A stretch of 64,000 bases of DNA from Leptospira bourretii. Lineage in GTDB: Bacteria > Spirochaetota > Leptospiria > Leptospirales > Leptospiraceae. The position numbers were made by a program, and so were the translations under genes. Position 1 is the first letter of the stretch, and each line of letters opens with the position of its first letter. The stretch spans positions 192,956-256,955 of the forward strand of contig NZ_RQFW01000022.1 of assembly GCF_004770145.1 (NCBI RefSeq), given 5' to 3'. Below, one piece after another: positions 19,147 to 27,345 of this stretch. Under the pieces are notes generated by a model. It had not been told where the DNA came from and did not search any database. It was given only the letters and a program-made list of their open reading frames with translations.

Positions 19147-20008
19147 AATACAAAACGATTTTCTCCCAAAAGGTTTGAGTTTCTGTGATCTTTTTTAAGA
19201 CAGCAGTTCCTAAAACGTGATCACCAGGTTTTGGATCTTTCCAAATCGTATTTGAGGAAACCAAATCACCGGATGCTGTTGATGGCACACGGATCAAACT
19301 ATAAGCTGAATCACGAATGCATGTGATACGAAAGACAAAGGAAACGGTTTGGTCCCAATAAAAACTTTGGTCCTTTTCAATAAACTCCAATGGACAAGAA
19401 GAATCAAAAAACACTTCAATATTGGAAGGAACTTCCTTTCTTCTTTTTGGATTTTGGGATATGGATTTAAAATAAAATAAATTCGGATTTTGAATGGGTT
19501 TGTATGAGCCCGTGGTTGGTTTGTTTTCTGTGACAACAGGAATTTGTTTTTTTGAAGGATAATCCAAATCGGTATCATCCGTATTCAATCGGGCTTGAGT
19601 TTTTGTTTCACCTACGACAAGACCGGTTTCAATTTCTAAATACTGTTTTTTCCCGATATGATGGATGGCTCTCAATTGAAATTTCCCAACTTCCATTTTC
19701 CTTTTTTGATTGGAACGGAATTGGATGAGAAGAGGTTCCGAATCAGTTTGACAACTAAATCGAAAGTACGTGACAGATGAAATGCGAGAGGCAGGTTCTA
19801 TATGGCAAGTTTCATCCTCCATCAAAAAACTTTGATGCAAACGAATCTGTTTTTTGATTTGAGCGGATGGTTTTTTTTCCTTCCATGATTCCACTTCCAT
19901 CTTTAGCGAATGCAACGATGGGTAAATCTTTGTGCGGTCCGCAAAAACAACTCCTGTTGCCAAAAGAAACAAAATCAATCCAAAGTATATGTGCATCTGC
20001 CTAATCAT
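19139..20008 (-). CDS. Exported protein heading the HtrA/pseudo-HtrA operon
   Basis: ATG 20008 gives MIRQMHIYFGLILFLLATGVVFA, a clean signal peptide; an upstream ATG at 20068 does not. The mature protein of about 265 residues has four Cys (in ETCHI, FSCQ, SCPLEF and ITCIRD), possibly two disulfides, and two repeated-looking halves. Each half has a beta-rich pattern (SSVTYFRFSCQTDSEPLLI; TVSFVFRITCIRDSAYSLI). I do not recognise the family. It overlaps the HtrA start by 8 bp. Context suggests a substrate, regulator or adaptor of the protease pair; no motif proves it. Confidence 0.72.
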   Translation of the reverse strand: MIRQMHIYFGLILFLLATGVVFADRTKIYPSLHSLKMEVESWKEKKPSAQIKKQIRLHQSFLMEDETCHIEPASRISSVTYFRFSCQTDSEPLLIQFRSNQKRKMEVGKFQLRAIHHIGKKQYLEIETGLVVGETKTQARLNTDDTDLDYPSKKQIPVVTENKPTTGSYKPIQNPNLFYFKSISQNPKRRKEVPSNIEVFFDSSCPLEFIEKDQSFYWDQTVSFVFRITCIRDSAYSLIRVPSTASGDLVSSNTIWKDPKPGDHVLGTAVLKKITETQTFWEKIVLYYE

Positions 20009-20085
20009 GAAATACCGATTGTACAAATTATCGGCTGGTTCCCCCGCTAGAATCAACTGGCATCCCATTGATTTCTTTTCTCATT

Positions 20086-20184
20086 ATGTCTCAAACCAGA
20101 GATGAACTTTTTTTTTGGTTTTCAGACTTTCAAAAATTCGAGGGGTGGAAAAGTAATGTAAGAAATAGGAGAATACTTTTTTGA
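20086..20184 (+). CDS. Possible 32-codon upstream reading frame coupled to the rhodanese
   Basis: An ATG at 20086 opens a 32-codon frame ([15 protein letters not shown]...). Its TGA (20182-20184) overlaps the TTG start of the rhodanese gene (20181-20183). No clear ribosome site precedes it. It may be chance, but termination here could couple to and help initiation at the weak TTG codon. Low confidence. Confidence 0.2.
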   Translation: MSQTRDELFFWFSDFQKFEGWKSNVRNRRILF

Positions 20185-21029
20185 ACTGGAACTTTCTAAA
20201 AACCGAAATAGAACCTGGTGACTTCCTCATCGATTGTCGTTCACAATCAGCGTATGAAGAGGAAACTTTGGAAGGTGCCTACTACTATCCATTTATCAAA
20301 AAAGCATTCGGATCTGATCCAGAATCCCAAAAGAAATTGTACGGACCGATGGTCGCAGTCGTACAAGAATTTCAAAAATCAAAAAAAACACGAATCATTG
20401 TTTTCGATGAAGGAATGGGAATGTTTTCCACTCGGATGGTGTATTTACTCCGTGGGATGGGAATCAAAGACGCTTATGTTCTTGGCCAAAAATGGCCTGT
20501 CACAGGAAAAAAATCCAAAGGTGAGTTCAAAATTGAACCTCCCATTGCAGACAAAGTAAAACCCATCGAAGGTGTCGTAGACAAAGCCTTTATGGAACGT
20601 AATCTTACCAAACTCCAAATCTTTGATGCAAGGACCATGGAGGAATACGAAGGACGATTGCCACGACTTACGGCTCCAGAAGAAGGAACTCTTTGTGGTC
20701 GTTTGCCAGGCGCTTTTTTATGGGATTGGAGAAATTTATATGATGGGGATGCAAATCTCATCGAACGTTCTCTTTTCAAAAAACGCCTCAATGGATTTCC
20801 TTTTATGCCAGAACGACCCACTGTGATTTATGATTACAATGGTGCTCGCTCTTGTTTACTTGCGCTTATGCTCCGTGAAGCAGGTTACATTGATGTCACT
20901 ACCTACCAAGGTTCTTGGTTTGAATGGAGAAAATCAAGCCTACCCAAACAAGCGGTCGCAGTATTCGGTGTCAAACAAGGAGCGGCCGCAGCACCACGTG
21001 TGGGCGGATTAGATCGCAAGAAAGTTTAA
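20181..21029 (+). CDS. Two-domain rhodanese-like protein, catalytic Cys apparently missing
   Basis: Tandem rhodanese domains cover about residues 1-120 and 130-265, as in thiosulfate/3-mercaptopyruvate sulfurtransferases. [21 protein letters not shown] and [11 protein letters not shown] mark the domain starts. In active enzymes the second domain has a Cys right after a hydrophobic strand (V-Y-C-x-x-G). Here the strand reads [11 protein letters not shown], with Asp in that position. The first domain reads [12 protein letters not shown], also without Cys. The start is TTG, backed by AGGAG 10 nt upstream. It is followed 59 bp later by the GH31 gene. It may be a sulfur-binding or structural relative rather than a transferase. 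Confidence 0.8.
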   Translation: MNWNFLKTEIEPGDFLIDCRSQSAYEEETLEGAYYYPFIKKAFGSDPESQKKLYGPMVAVVQEFQKSKKTRIIVFDEGMGMFSTRMVYLLRGMGIKDAYVLGQKWPVTGKKSKGEFKIEPPIADKVKPIEGVVDKAFMERNLTKLQIFDARTMEEYEGRLPRLTAPEEGTLCGRLPGAFLWDWRNLYDGDANLIERSLFKKRLNGFPFMPERPTVIYDYNGARSCLLALMLREAGYIDVTTYQGSWFEWRKSSLPKQAVAVFGVKQGAAAAPRVGGLDRKKV

Positions 21030-21088
21030 AAAAGAATTTACGAATCCTCAATCCATCGATCCACTAATCTCTGCTCCTGGAGGGGTCG

Positions 21089-23323
21089 ATGGTATTTCGT
21101 TTTATTTCCCTATCTCTATCACTGTTCTTTTTGGAATGTGCTTCCCGCATCGTTTCGAATCTTCCGATTCCAGAAGAATCTTATTCTCTCACACAAAAAG
21201 TACAATGGATTCAATCGACAAATGAATTCACCTTAAGAAACCAATCTCTTTCAAAAGACTTTATTAAACTATCCCTCGAAGAACCATTTCTTTTGTCCTT
21301 CACTAAGGATACCATCTCCAAATACCGAATGGCTTCGTTCCAATTCAAAGAAAGTTTACAAAAATCTTGCAACAAACAATCAGTAGACGATATCAAAAAA
21401 GAACCGGGGAAAATTACCATCAAAGGGAAGTTAACTGGAAAAGATTGTTCCACCGATTACCAGCTCATTTTCCAAACCAAATCAGATACGGAGGTAGAAT
21501 TTAAAATCACTCTTTCTGATCCGTCCTTAAATAGAATCCACCTACATTATGTTTCTCAACCTGAAGAAAAAATCTTTGGGTTAGGGGAACAGTTTACCTA
21601 TGATGAACTCAAAGGAAAAACTCCCTTTTTATTTACAGAAGAACAAGGTGTGGGTCGTGGTGACCAACCAATCACAACTGGTGCCAATCTTATGGCCGGT
21701 GCCGGCGGAAACGCATACACAACTTACGCACCCATCCCTCACTACATCACTTCGGAGAACCGCTCCTTATTTTTTGAAAACAGCGGTTATGCGAATTTTG
21801 ACTTCAGCGATTCAAAAAAAACTAAAGTGGAGTTTTGGGATTTCCAATCTGAAAAATCACTGTCCGGAACCATTTGGATCGGAACATCTAGCAAAGCCCT
21901 GATCGAAGCTTATACCAAAAAAACAGGTAGATTCCCAAAACTTCCCGATTGGGCTTACGGCACTTGGCTTGGTGTCCAAGGAGGATCTGAAAAAGTTTCT
22001 GCCATCGTCAAACAAGCAAAGGATGCCGGAAATCCTGTCACAGCCCTTTGGATCCAAGATTGGTGTGGGCGTCGTGTGACTAATTTCGGAGACCAACTCA
22101 AATGGCGTTGGTATGCCGATGATACTTTGTATCCTGACTTTAAAAAATTTGTGAAATCAATGAATGACCAAAACGTACAGGTGTTAGGTTACATTAATTC
22201 CTTCCTGGCTGATACAGATCCTAAAAAACCGGGAGATGATTTTACAAACCCACTCTTAACAGAAGCGAAAACAAAAGGTTATTTGGTAAAAAATACCAAA
22301 GGAGAAGACTATCTCATCCAAACGGTTGGTTTTCCCGCTTACCTCATTGACCTAACCAACCCAGCCGCTGTTCGTTGGACCAAAGACCTAATCAAAAAAA
22401 ATATGATTGGAATGGGTCTTTCTGGTTGGATGGCTGATTTTGGAGAGTGGTTGCCTTATGATGCAAAATTATATTCTGGAATCGACGCCAAAATTTATCA
22501 CAACCGTTATCCGGTAGATTGGGCAAGGATCAATCGGGAAGCCATAAGAGAAGCAGGGATGGAAGGAAAGATTGTTTTCTTCACACGTGCCGGATACAGT
22601 TATTCCAACGCCCACTCCACTCTCTTTTGGGAAGGAGACCAGATGGTGAGTTTCGGAACCAATGACGGCCTTCCCTCTTCGATTGTTGGGCTCACAAGTT
22701 CCGGGATCAGCGGTTATGCATTAAATCATAGCGATATTGGTGGATACACCACAATTTCCAATCCACTCCGAAACTACCATAGGTCCAAAGAACTTCTTTT
22801 ACGATGGGCTGAAGCTTCTGCCTTTACACCGGTTTTTAGAACCCACGAAGGAAATAAACCTCTCAAAAACTGGCAGGTATATACCTATACCAAACCAGAT
22901 GGAACCAAATCCCTCGGTGATGAAGATACAGTAACTCTTTTTGCAAAAATTGCAAGAATCCATTTTGCTCTTAAGCCATATATCCAAAGTTTGGTGGAAG
23001 AAGCATCCATCACGGGAATCCCTGTTGTCCGTCACAATTATTTGGTAGAACCGGAAGATAAAAATTTGTTAAAATACAAATACCAGTTTTTTTTAGGAGA
23101 TGATCTTCTTGTGGCTCCAGTTGTGGAAAGTGGAGAAATTGTTCAGGAAGTTTACCTTCCTCGCGGCAGATGGTTACACCTTTGGACAGGAACCACTTAT
23201 GATGGTTATAGAAAGGTTCAAGTCCCAGCTCCGATCGGAAAACCTCCCGCTTTCATTCGAGTAGGTGGAAAATCAGAAGGCCTCATTCGTTCTTCCATAA
23301 ATTCCATTCGCAATAAAGATTAA
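21089..23323 (+). CDS. Lipoprotein glycoside hydrolase family 31, YihQ (sulfoquinovosidase)-like clade
   Basis: ATG 21089 sits after a strong GGAGGGG. A lipobox (FFLEC, C17) implies a membrane-anchored periplasmic or surface enzyme. The (beta/alpha)8 domain shows the GH31 nucleophile D450 in GWMADFGEWLP and acid/base D517 in WEGDQMV. GEQFTYDEL, EQGVGRGDQP, QDWCGRR and HSDIGGYTT closely follow E. coli YihQ. It should cleave an alpha-glycoside. Of the sulfonate-pocket residues known from YihQ, the two Gln (Q297, Q323) and Trp (W339) are kept. The Arg position is Gln (Q336) and the Tyr position is His (H509), so substrate specificity is uncertain. It is the middle of a rhodanese/GH31/metallophosphoesterase run. 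Confidence 0.85.
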   Translation: MVFRFISLSLSLFFLECASRIVSNLPIPEESYSLTQKVQWIQSTNEFTLRNQSLSKDFIKLSLEEPFLLSFTKDTISKYRMASFQFKESLQKSCNKQSVDDIKKEPGKITIKGKLTGKDCSTDYQLIFQTKSDTEVEFKITLSDPSLNRIHLHYVSQPEEKIFGLGEQFTYDELKGKTPFLFTEEQGVGRGDQPITTGANLMAGAGGNAYTTYAPIPHYITSENRSLFFENSGYANFDFSDSKKTKVEFWDFQSEKSLSGTIWIGTSSKALIEAYTKKTGRFPKLPDWAYGTWLGVQGGSEKVSAIVKQAKDAGNPVTALWIQDWCGRRVTNFGDQLKWRWYADDTLYPDFKKFVKSMNDQNVQVLGYINSFLADTDPKKPGDDFTNPLLTEAKTKGYLVKNTKGEDYLIQTVGFPAYLIDLTNPAAVRWTKDLIKKNMIGMGLSGWMADFGEWLPYDAKLYSGIDAKIYHNRYPVDWARINREAIREAGMEGKIVFFTRAGYSYSNAHSTLFWEGDQMVSFGTNDGLPSSIVGLTSSGISGYALNHSDIGGYTTISNPLRNYHRSKELLLRWAEASAFTPVFRTHEGNKPLKNWQVYTYTKPDGTKSLGDEDTVTLFAKIARIHFALKPYIQSLVEEASITGIPVVRHNYLVEPEDKNLLKYKYQFFLGDDLLVAPVVESGEIVQEVYLPRGRWLHLWTGTTYDGYRKVQVPAPIGKPPAFIRVGGKSEGLIRSSINSIRNKD

Positions 23324-23343
23324 GTAACAAAAGAGATACCCAA

Positions 23344-24171
23344 ATGAAATTTGCACTGATCGGTGACATCCACGGATATTGGAACCAGAAAGATATCGAA
23401 TACTTCAATGCTTCGGATTACGATTGTTTGTTCTTTACGGGAGATCTACGTGGAAACCCAAAACTCGGAAAACTTTCATTCCAAGGTCTTACCAAACGTG
23501 CATATATGATTCCCGGAAATTGGGATGGAATGAGTTTAACTGCTATCATTGGGGAAGTAATCCATTCGAAAGTCCTCATCCATTCAGGTCAAATTGGCCA
23601 AAACCGTAGGATGCGCAATCTTTCGGAACTCGTAAAACCCATTTCCTTACTTGGTTATAGTTCCTTAGTATTGTCGAAGGAATTGGATTTAAGTCTTATC
23701 GTGGGTCGTCCTCATGCGATGGGTGGAGGTCTTAGTTTTCAACCCTATCTAACAAAAGCCTATATGGTTTCCAATATGGAAACTTCGATTCAAAAGTACA
23801 AACGTCTGATCGATGGGACCAAAGAAAAAAATTTATTCTTTCTTTCGCATAACGGGCCTTTTGGGTTAGGTGAGTCCAAAAATTCCATCTATGGGGCTGA
23901 GTTTAAAAAAGAAGGTGGGGACTGGGGGGATTCGGATCTTACAGAAGCCATTGATTATGCCAAATCCATTGGGAAAAAAGTACCATTGGTTCTCTCCGGT
24001 CATATGCACCATTCAATCAGCAAAAAAAGAGAACGAGAGACTCACGAATACACAGGTGGAACCTTCTATGTGAATGGTGCCAAGGTCCCAAGGATACGAG
24101 AAGGAAAACATTTCCATACCAAAATTGAGTGGGATGGTGGTTCTGCCACCGTGATCCCACTTTGGGTATAG
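23344..24171 (+). CDS. Calcineurin-like metallophosphoesterase
   Basis: The dimetal phosphoesterase motifs are present in order: GDIHG (D8, H10), FTGDLRGN (D36), PGNWDG (N and D in place of the usual GNHD/E), LSHNGP (H) and LSGHMHH (two His). No signal peptide or membrane segment is seen, so it is cytoplasmic. Substrate is unknown; family members hydrolyse nucleotides, phosphoproteins or phospholipid intermediates. It starts 20 bp after the GH31 gene on the same strand. It converges on osmC, sharing a terminator made from both gene tails. Confidence 0.85.
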   Translation: MKFALIGDIHGYWNQKDIEYFNASDYDCLFFTGDLRGNPKLGKLSFQGLTKRAYMIPGNWDGMSLTAIIGEVIHSKVLIHSGQIGQNRRMRNLSELVKPISLLGYSSLVLSKELDLSLIVGRPHAMGGGLSFQPYLTKAYMVSNMETSIQKYKRLIDGTKEKNLFFLSHNGPFGLGESKNSIYGAEFKKEGGDWGDSDLTEAIDYAKSIGKKVPLVLSGHMHHSISKKRERETHEYTGGTFYVNGAKVPRIREGKHFHTKIEWDGGSATVIPLWV

Positions 24172-24195
24172 CGACCATTCACTAACCCAGAGTGG
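24157..24195. terminator. Terminator formed by the two convergent gene tails
   Basis: CCACTTTGGGT (24157-24167) and ACCCAGAGTGG (24185-24195) form an 11-bp stem with one G-U pair and a 17-nt loop. The 5' arm contains the last codons of the metallophosphoesterase and the 3' arm the last codons of OsmC. A T-rich run follows on the plus strand (24196-24215). Confidence 0.6.
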
Positions 24196-24586
24196 TTTCT
24201 ATTTCAATTTTTCCAGAAAGAATTTTATGAACTGGGCAAGCATTGGCAACGGAAAGTAATCTTTCTCGTTGTTCTGTGCTTAGATTTCCAGAAAGAACTA
24301 CAACTCTTGTAAATTTATGATCTTCTGCCGATCGTTTATCGATTGTTACATGAACTTCCACAGCATCCAAAGGATATTCTTTTCGATCCGCATACATTCT
24401 GATCGTAATGGAGGTGCAGGCACCCAAAGAGGAAGCTAGTAATTCCGTAGGCATTGGCCCTAGATCCGTTCCTTCTTTATCTTTTGGTTCATCGGCTATC
24501 CAATTATGTTTTCCAGCTGAGATTTTTGTTTCATACTTTGTTTTGGCAGTGGATACCACCACCTTGTCTTCGAACACTGCTGTCAT
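24182..24586 (-). CDS. OsmC-family peroxide-reducing protein
   Basis: A 134-residue OsmC/Ohr-family thiol peroxidase, cytoplasmic. The two redox Cys are in their usual settings: one in [17 protein letters not shown] on the central helix, and one in [10 protein letters not shown] near the C-terminus. [14 protein letters not shown] is the family signature. These dimeric enzymes reduce organic hydroperoxides, which suits an aerobic, fatty-acid-using organism. The start overlaps the stop of the upstream DUF374 acyltransferase by 4 bp (ATGA), so the two are co-translated. Ohr versus OsmC subtype is not decided by what I can see. Confidence 0.9.
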   Translation of the reverse strand: MTAVFEDKVVVSTAKTKYETKISAGKHNWIADEPKDKEGTDLGPMPTELLASSLGACTSITIRMYADRKEYPLDAVEVHVTIDKRSAEDHKFTRVVVLSGNLSTEQRERLLSVANACPVHKILSGKIEIETTLG

Positions 24587-25257
24587 TTGGATTCTCCTTT
24601 AAAAATACGCTCAGCTTCCAAAATCGCACGATTGCGGTTGTTTAACATAGCCTCTTCCACTTTTAGACGCATCTGTTCAAACTCTTCTTCATTCAATTCG
24701 CGAGGAACTGAAATGGGTTCCCCATAAGAAACAACAAAGGTAGTGAAGGGTTTCGGAACTCTATGTTTGTCCCAAGCTCTTTCCAAAATCCATTGTCTAC
24801 TGCATTCATAATGAAACGGAACGATAGGAACTTGAGTTACCTGCGCTGCAGCAATGATTCCTGGTTGGACAATCAAAGCGGGACCACGTGGGCCATCCGG
24901 TGTAAAGGCAGCAGGTAGACCTTTTTTCAGATGTTGGATCACAGCCTTTAATGCCTTCGACCCACCTTTCGAACTACTACCCCGAACACTTGTGTTTCCA
25001 AACCTGTGAACGACTTGGTTGATATAATCTCCGTCTTTCGATTCAGAAATCAAAACGGCAACATTTTTTCCTCTGTGCAGATATGGAGAGTACAAAACGT
25101 TCGTATGCCAAATCGAATAGATAAAAGGTTTTTTGTTTTTGAATAATTCTTCGTATTGTTCGTTTGTCAAAAAACGAAACCTGGAAGTAAAGCCAATCAA
25201 ACGTTGGAACCAGACTACAATGAGCGGCAACAACCAGACTAAAAATCTACGTTTCAA
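24583..25257 (-). CDS. DUF374-type lysophospholipid/LPS acyltransferase-like protein
   Basis: There is an N-terminal membrane-associated segment ([21 protein letters not shown]). The DUF374 acyltransferase core follows: [10 protein letters not shown] (catalytic-type His with N/D downstream), the [17 protein letters not shown] and RGSSSKGG blocks, and [10 protein letters not shown]. This family is related to the LPLAT superfamily and often lies near lipid A genes. It probably acylates an envelope lipid. It heads the DUF374-osmC pair, 60 bp downstream of csrA on the same strand. Confidence 0.85.
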   Translation of the reverse strand: MKRRFLVWLLPLIVVWFQRLIGFTSRFRFLTNEQYEELFKNKKPFIYSIWHTNVLYSPYLHRGKNVAVLISESKDGDYINQVVHRFGNTSVRGSSSKGGSKALKAVIQHLKKGLPAAFTPDGPRGPALIVQPGIIAAAQVTQVPIVPFHYECSRQWILERAWDKHRVPKPFTTFVVSYGEPISVPRELNEEEFEQMRLKVEEAMLNNRNRAILEAERIFKGESK

Positions 25258-25317
25258 ATCTAAAATGTCTCCCTGGAGTTTGGCTCCAGAGAAACGTAAA
25301 TCGAAGGAAAGATCAAG

Positions 25318-25557
25318 TTAAGTTTTCTTTTTGAACAAATCGCCGAGTTTGCCCAAATCTTCTGGTTTGATATTGGTTCCGGCAGCTTTTTTGTTTTCTT
25401 CCTGAATTTCTTTATACACTTCTGCACGATGGACAGAAACATTTTTAGGAGCTTTGACACCAATCTTAACTTGGTCACCTTTGATATCGACAATCACAAT
25501 CTCGATATCATCACCGATCATAATGGACTGGTTGCTCCTCCTTGCAAGAACTAACAC
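25318..25557 (-). CDS. csrA: Carbon storage regulator CsrA
   Basis: A 79-residue RNA-binding regulator. [20 protein letters not shown] is the family N-terminus, and [22 protein letters not shown] holds the conserved R and VHR contacts that bind GGA in mRNA leaders. The tail after residue 60 is longer than in E. coli CsrA, as in other flagellated bacteria of this type. It follows fliW by 3 bp, the classic arrangement in which FliW sequesters CsrA until flagellin assembly frees it. Targets probably include flagellin mRNA; that comes from the family, not from this sequence. Confidence 0.97.
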   Translation of the reverse strand: MLVLARRSNQSIMIGDDIEIVIVDIKGDQVKIGVKAPKNVSVHRAEVYKEIQEENKKAAGTNIKPEDLGKLGDLFKKKT

Positions 25558-25560
25558 GAG

Positions 25561-26022
25561 TTATACCTTTTCGGAAGACATCTCTTCCATAGATTCAATG
25601 ATGTTTTTTCGAATGGGATGATTTTCATCTCGAGAAATACATTGTTTGCCCTTTCCTTCTTTCCCATTTAGAATGATCGGGCCTTGTAAGTTTGCCGTCA
25701 TTCCTTTTGGGTTGTCATGAGGAATGGTAACAATTAGAAAAATAAGACCTTCTTTCCAAGAAACAAGTCCAATATCATGAAGTTCTTCATCTGAAATAGC
25801 AGGTTTATAATCATTCATAAACAGTTCTGGTTGGATGACAATAAATGCAAGTCCCGATTCTTTCGTGGATTGTAACCATTTAAAAGGACTTTCAGGACTT
25901 TCTTCAATGAGAGCATACTCATCAAATTCATCAAATCCAAGTAAACCTTGTGGGAATTTTAGGATTTGTTTTGCGTCCACTTGGATGGTTCCGAAAGGTT
26001 TTGTGTGAATCGTTACCGACAT
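25561..26022 (-). CDS. fliW: Flagellar assembly factor FliW
   Basis: FliW binds both flagellin and CsrA and so links filament assembly to translation. FGTIQVDAKQILKFPQGLLGFDEF is the family start, with the downstream ESPFKWLQSTKESGLAFIVIQP block and NLQGPIILN near the C-terminus. I chose ATG 26022 (MSVTIHTKPFG), which follows AGGAAC and gives the usual length of about 150 residues. An in-frame ATG at 26064 would add 14 residues and nearly touch flgL. It lies between flgL (upstream) and csrA (downstream) in one operon. Confidence 0.95.
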   Translation of the reverse strand: MSVTIHTKPFGTIQVDAKQILKFPQGLLGFDEFDEYALIEESPESPFKWLQSTKESGLAFIVIQPELFMNDYKPAISDEELHDIGLVSWKEGLIFLIVTIPHDNPKGMTANLQGPIILNGKEGKGKQCISRDENHPIRKNIIESMEEMSSEKV

Positions 26023-26074
26023 TCTAGTTCCTGTACTTTCTTTTCTTTCTAATATGACCGTCATTTAGTTTCCG

Positions 26075-27343
26075 TTACCGAAGGAAATCCATAAGAGTTG
26101 GTTTGATAATTTTAGAACCAACATTTAACGCATAACTATGAATTGTTTCCAACCACTTCATATTCATGATTGTCTCTGGAAAATCGATTCCTTCATTTTT
26201 AGCAAGAAGTTCTGTCATATACATTTTGTCATAAGAGACTCGTTCTTCATGTTGTTCCAAACGATTCATACGAGCACCAATGGTCGACCGGTGGCGAAGG
26301 ATGTTTTCCAAAGCCAAATCTAAATCACCTAAATCCCTACCACCAATTCGTTCTTGGTCTTTTTGGATCAAGTCATTTCGAAGTTGGATGAGAACATCAA
26401 ATACCGAAAGCCCAGTAACAGTTGCCGACTTAGAGAAGTTATTCGGTGGTTCGCTCGCACTCGGTTCAATGAGTCCAATATCACGGAGTACTGTTCCTCC
26501 ATCCACATCCTCTAACCAAATTTGGTGAGGTGCTGTAGAAGAAATGGAAATATTATCTTGGGCCAGTTTACTTGCTTTGACTTCGAGTGGAGAGTTATTG
26601 ATTTTATCAATCACATCATCAATGGTATCACCCACAGAGATATGAATTTCCACTCCATCAATTTTAAACTTTTGGTCGGATGTGGCTTGGTAAGCAGAGT
26701 TATCTACTTTGGAAGTGACACTGACGTTCGTTCCCCAAAATACTTTGTTACCAGGAATGGTAATCGGAATGTATTCGCCTTTTTCGATTTCACGGAGTTG
26801 TTCTCCGATATCACCGCGATACTCTACACCCACGTATTGGTTTTTGAGTTCGAGGCCTTGCAGACCTTTAATTTTCGATTCAATTGGTTCAAAGGGAGGT
26901 CTTTCGATCACATGACCACCAAACAAAGGTTGTCCGGTCGCATCACGAGCATTGGCAAGATCCACAATCGCACGTAAGTGTTGGTCGATTTCTTTACCAA
27001 TCGCCACTTCCAATTCAAAACCCTTGTCCCCTTGGTAAATTCCGTTTCCGGCCTGAACCGTAAGAACACGAGCCCTTTGGAAAATTTCTCCCATTTTATC
27101 TAGGACACCATCGATCTGTTGTAACCTTTGGTATCCATCCCCAATATTTTCTTCGTATTGGGAAAGTTCATTGAGGCGGGATCGAAAATACATTTGGTTT
27201 GTGGCCGCACCCGGATCATCCGAAGGTTTACGGATTTTTAATCCAGTCCCCAGTTGGGTTTGGGTTTCGTCCATAGCCACTTGGTGGCGATTTAAGTTCC
27301 GCACCAAGGAATTGTTTTGCATCATGTTAGTAATTCTGATCAT
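26075..27343 (-). CDS. flgL: Flagellar hook-filament junction protein FlgL (HAP3)
   Basis: FlgL is the second junction protein joining hook to filament; in spirochaetes it sits in the periplasmic flagellum. The N-terminal flagellin-like helix (MIRITNMMQNNSLVRNLN, then TGLKIRKPSDDPGAAT) and the C-terminal helix (HRSTIGARMNRLEQHEERV ... ETIMNMKWLETIHSYALNVGSKI) are both present, with a variable central domain. At 422 residues it is longer than enteric FlgL. It starts 2 bp after flgK. Confidence 0.96.
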   Translation of the reverse strand: MIRITNMMQNNSLVRNLNRHQVAMDETQTQLGTGLKIRKPSDDPGAATNQMYFRSRLNELSQYEENIGDGYQRLQQIDGVLDKMGEIFQRARVLTVQAGNGIYQGDKGFELEVAIGKEIDQHLRAIVDLANARDATGQPLFGGHVIERPPFEPIESKIKGLQGLELKNQYVGVEYRGDIGEQLREIEKGEYIPITIPGNKVFWGTNVSVTSKVDNSAYQATSDQKFKIDGVEIHISVGDTIDDVIDKINNSPLEVKASKLAQDNISISSTAPHQIWLEDVDGGTVLRDIGLIEPSASEPPNNFSKSATVTGLSVFDVLIQLRNDLIQKDQERIGGRDLGDLDLALENILRHRSTIGARMNRLEQHEERVSYDKMYMTELLAKNEGIDFPETIMNMKWLETIHSYALNVGSKIIKPTLMDFLR

Positions 27344-27345
27344 GA

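Noticed and set aside
26522..26977. 151-codon frame antisense to flgL
   Set aside because: Entirely inside flgL, whose family identity is certain; the antisense product has no recognisable features.
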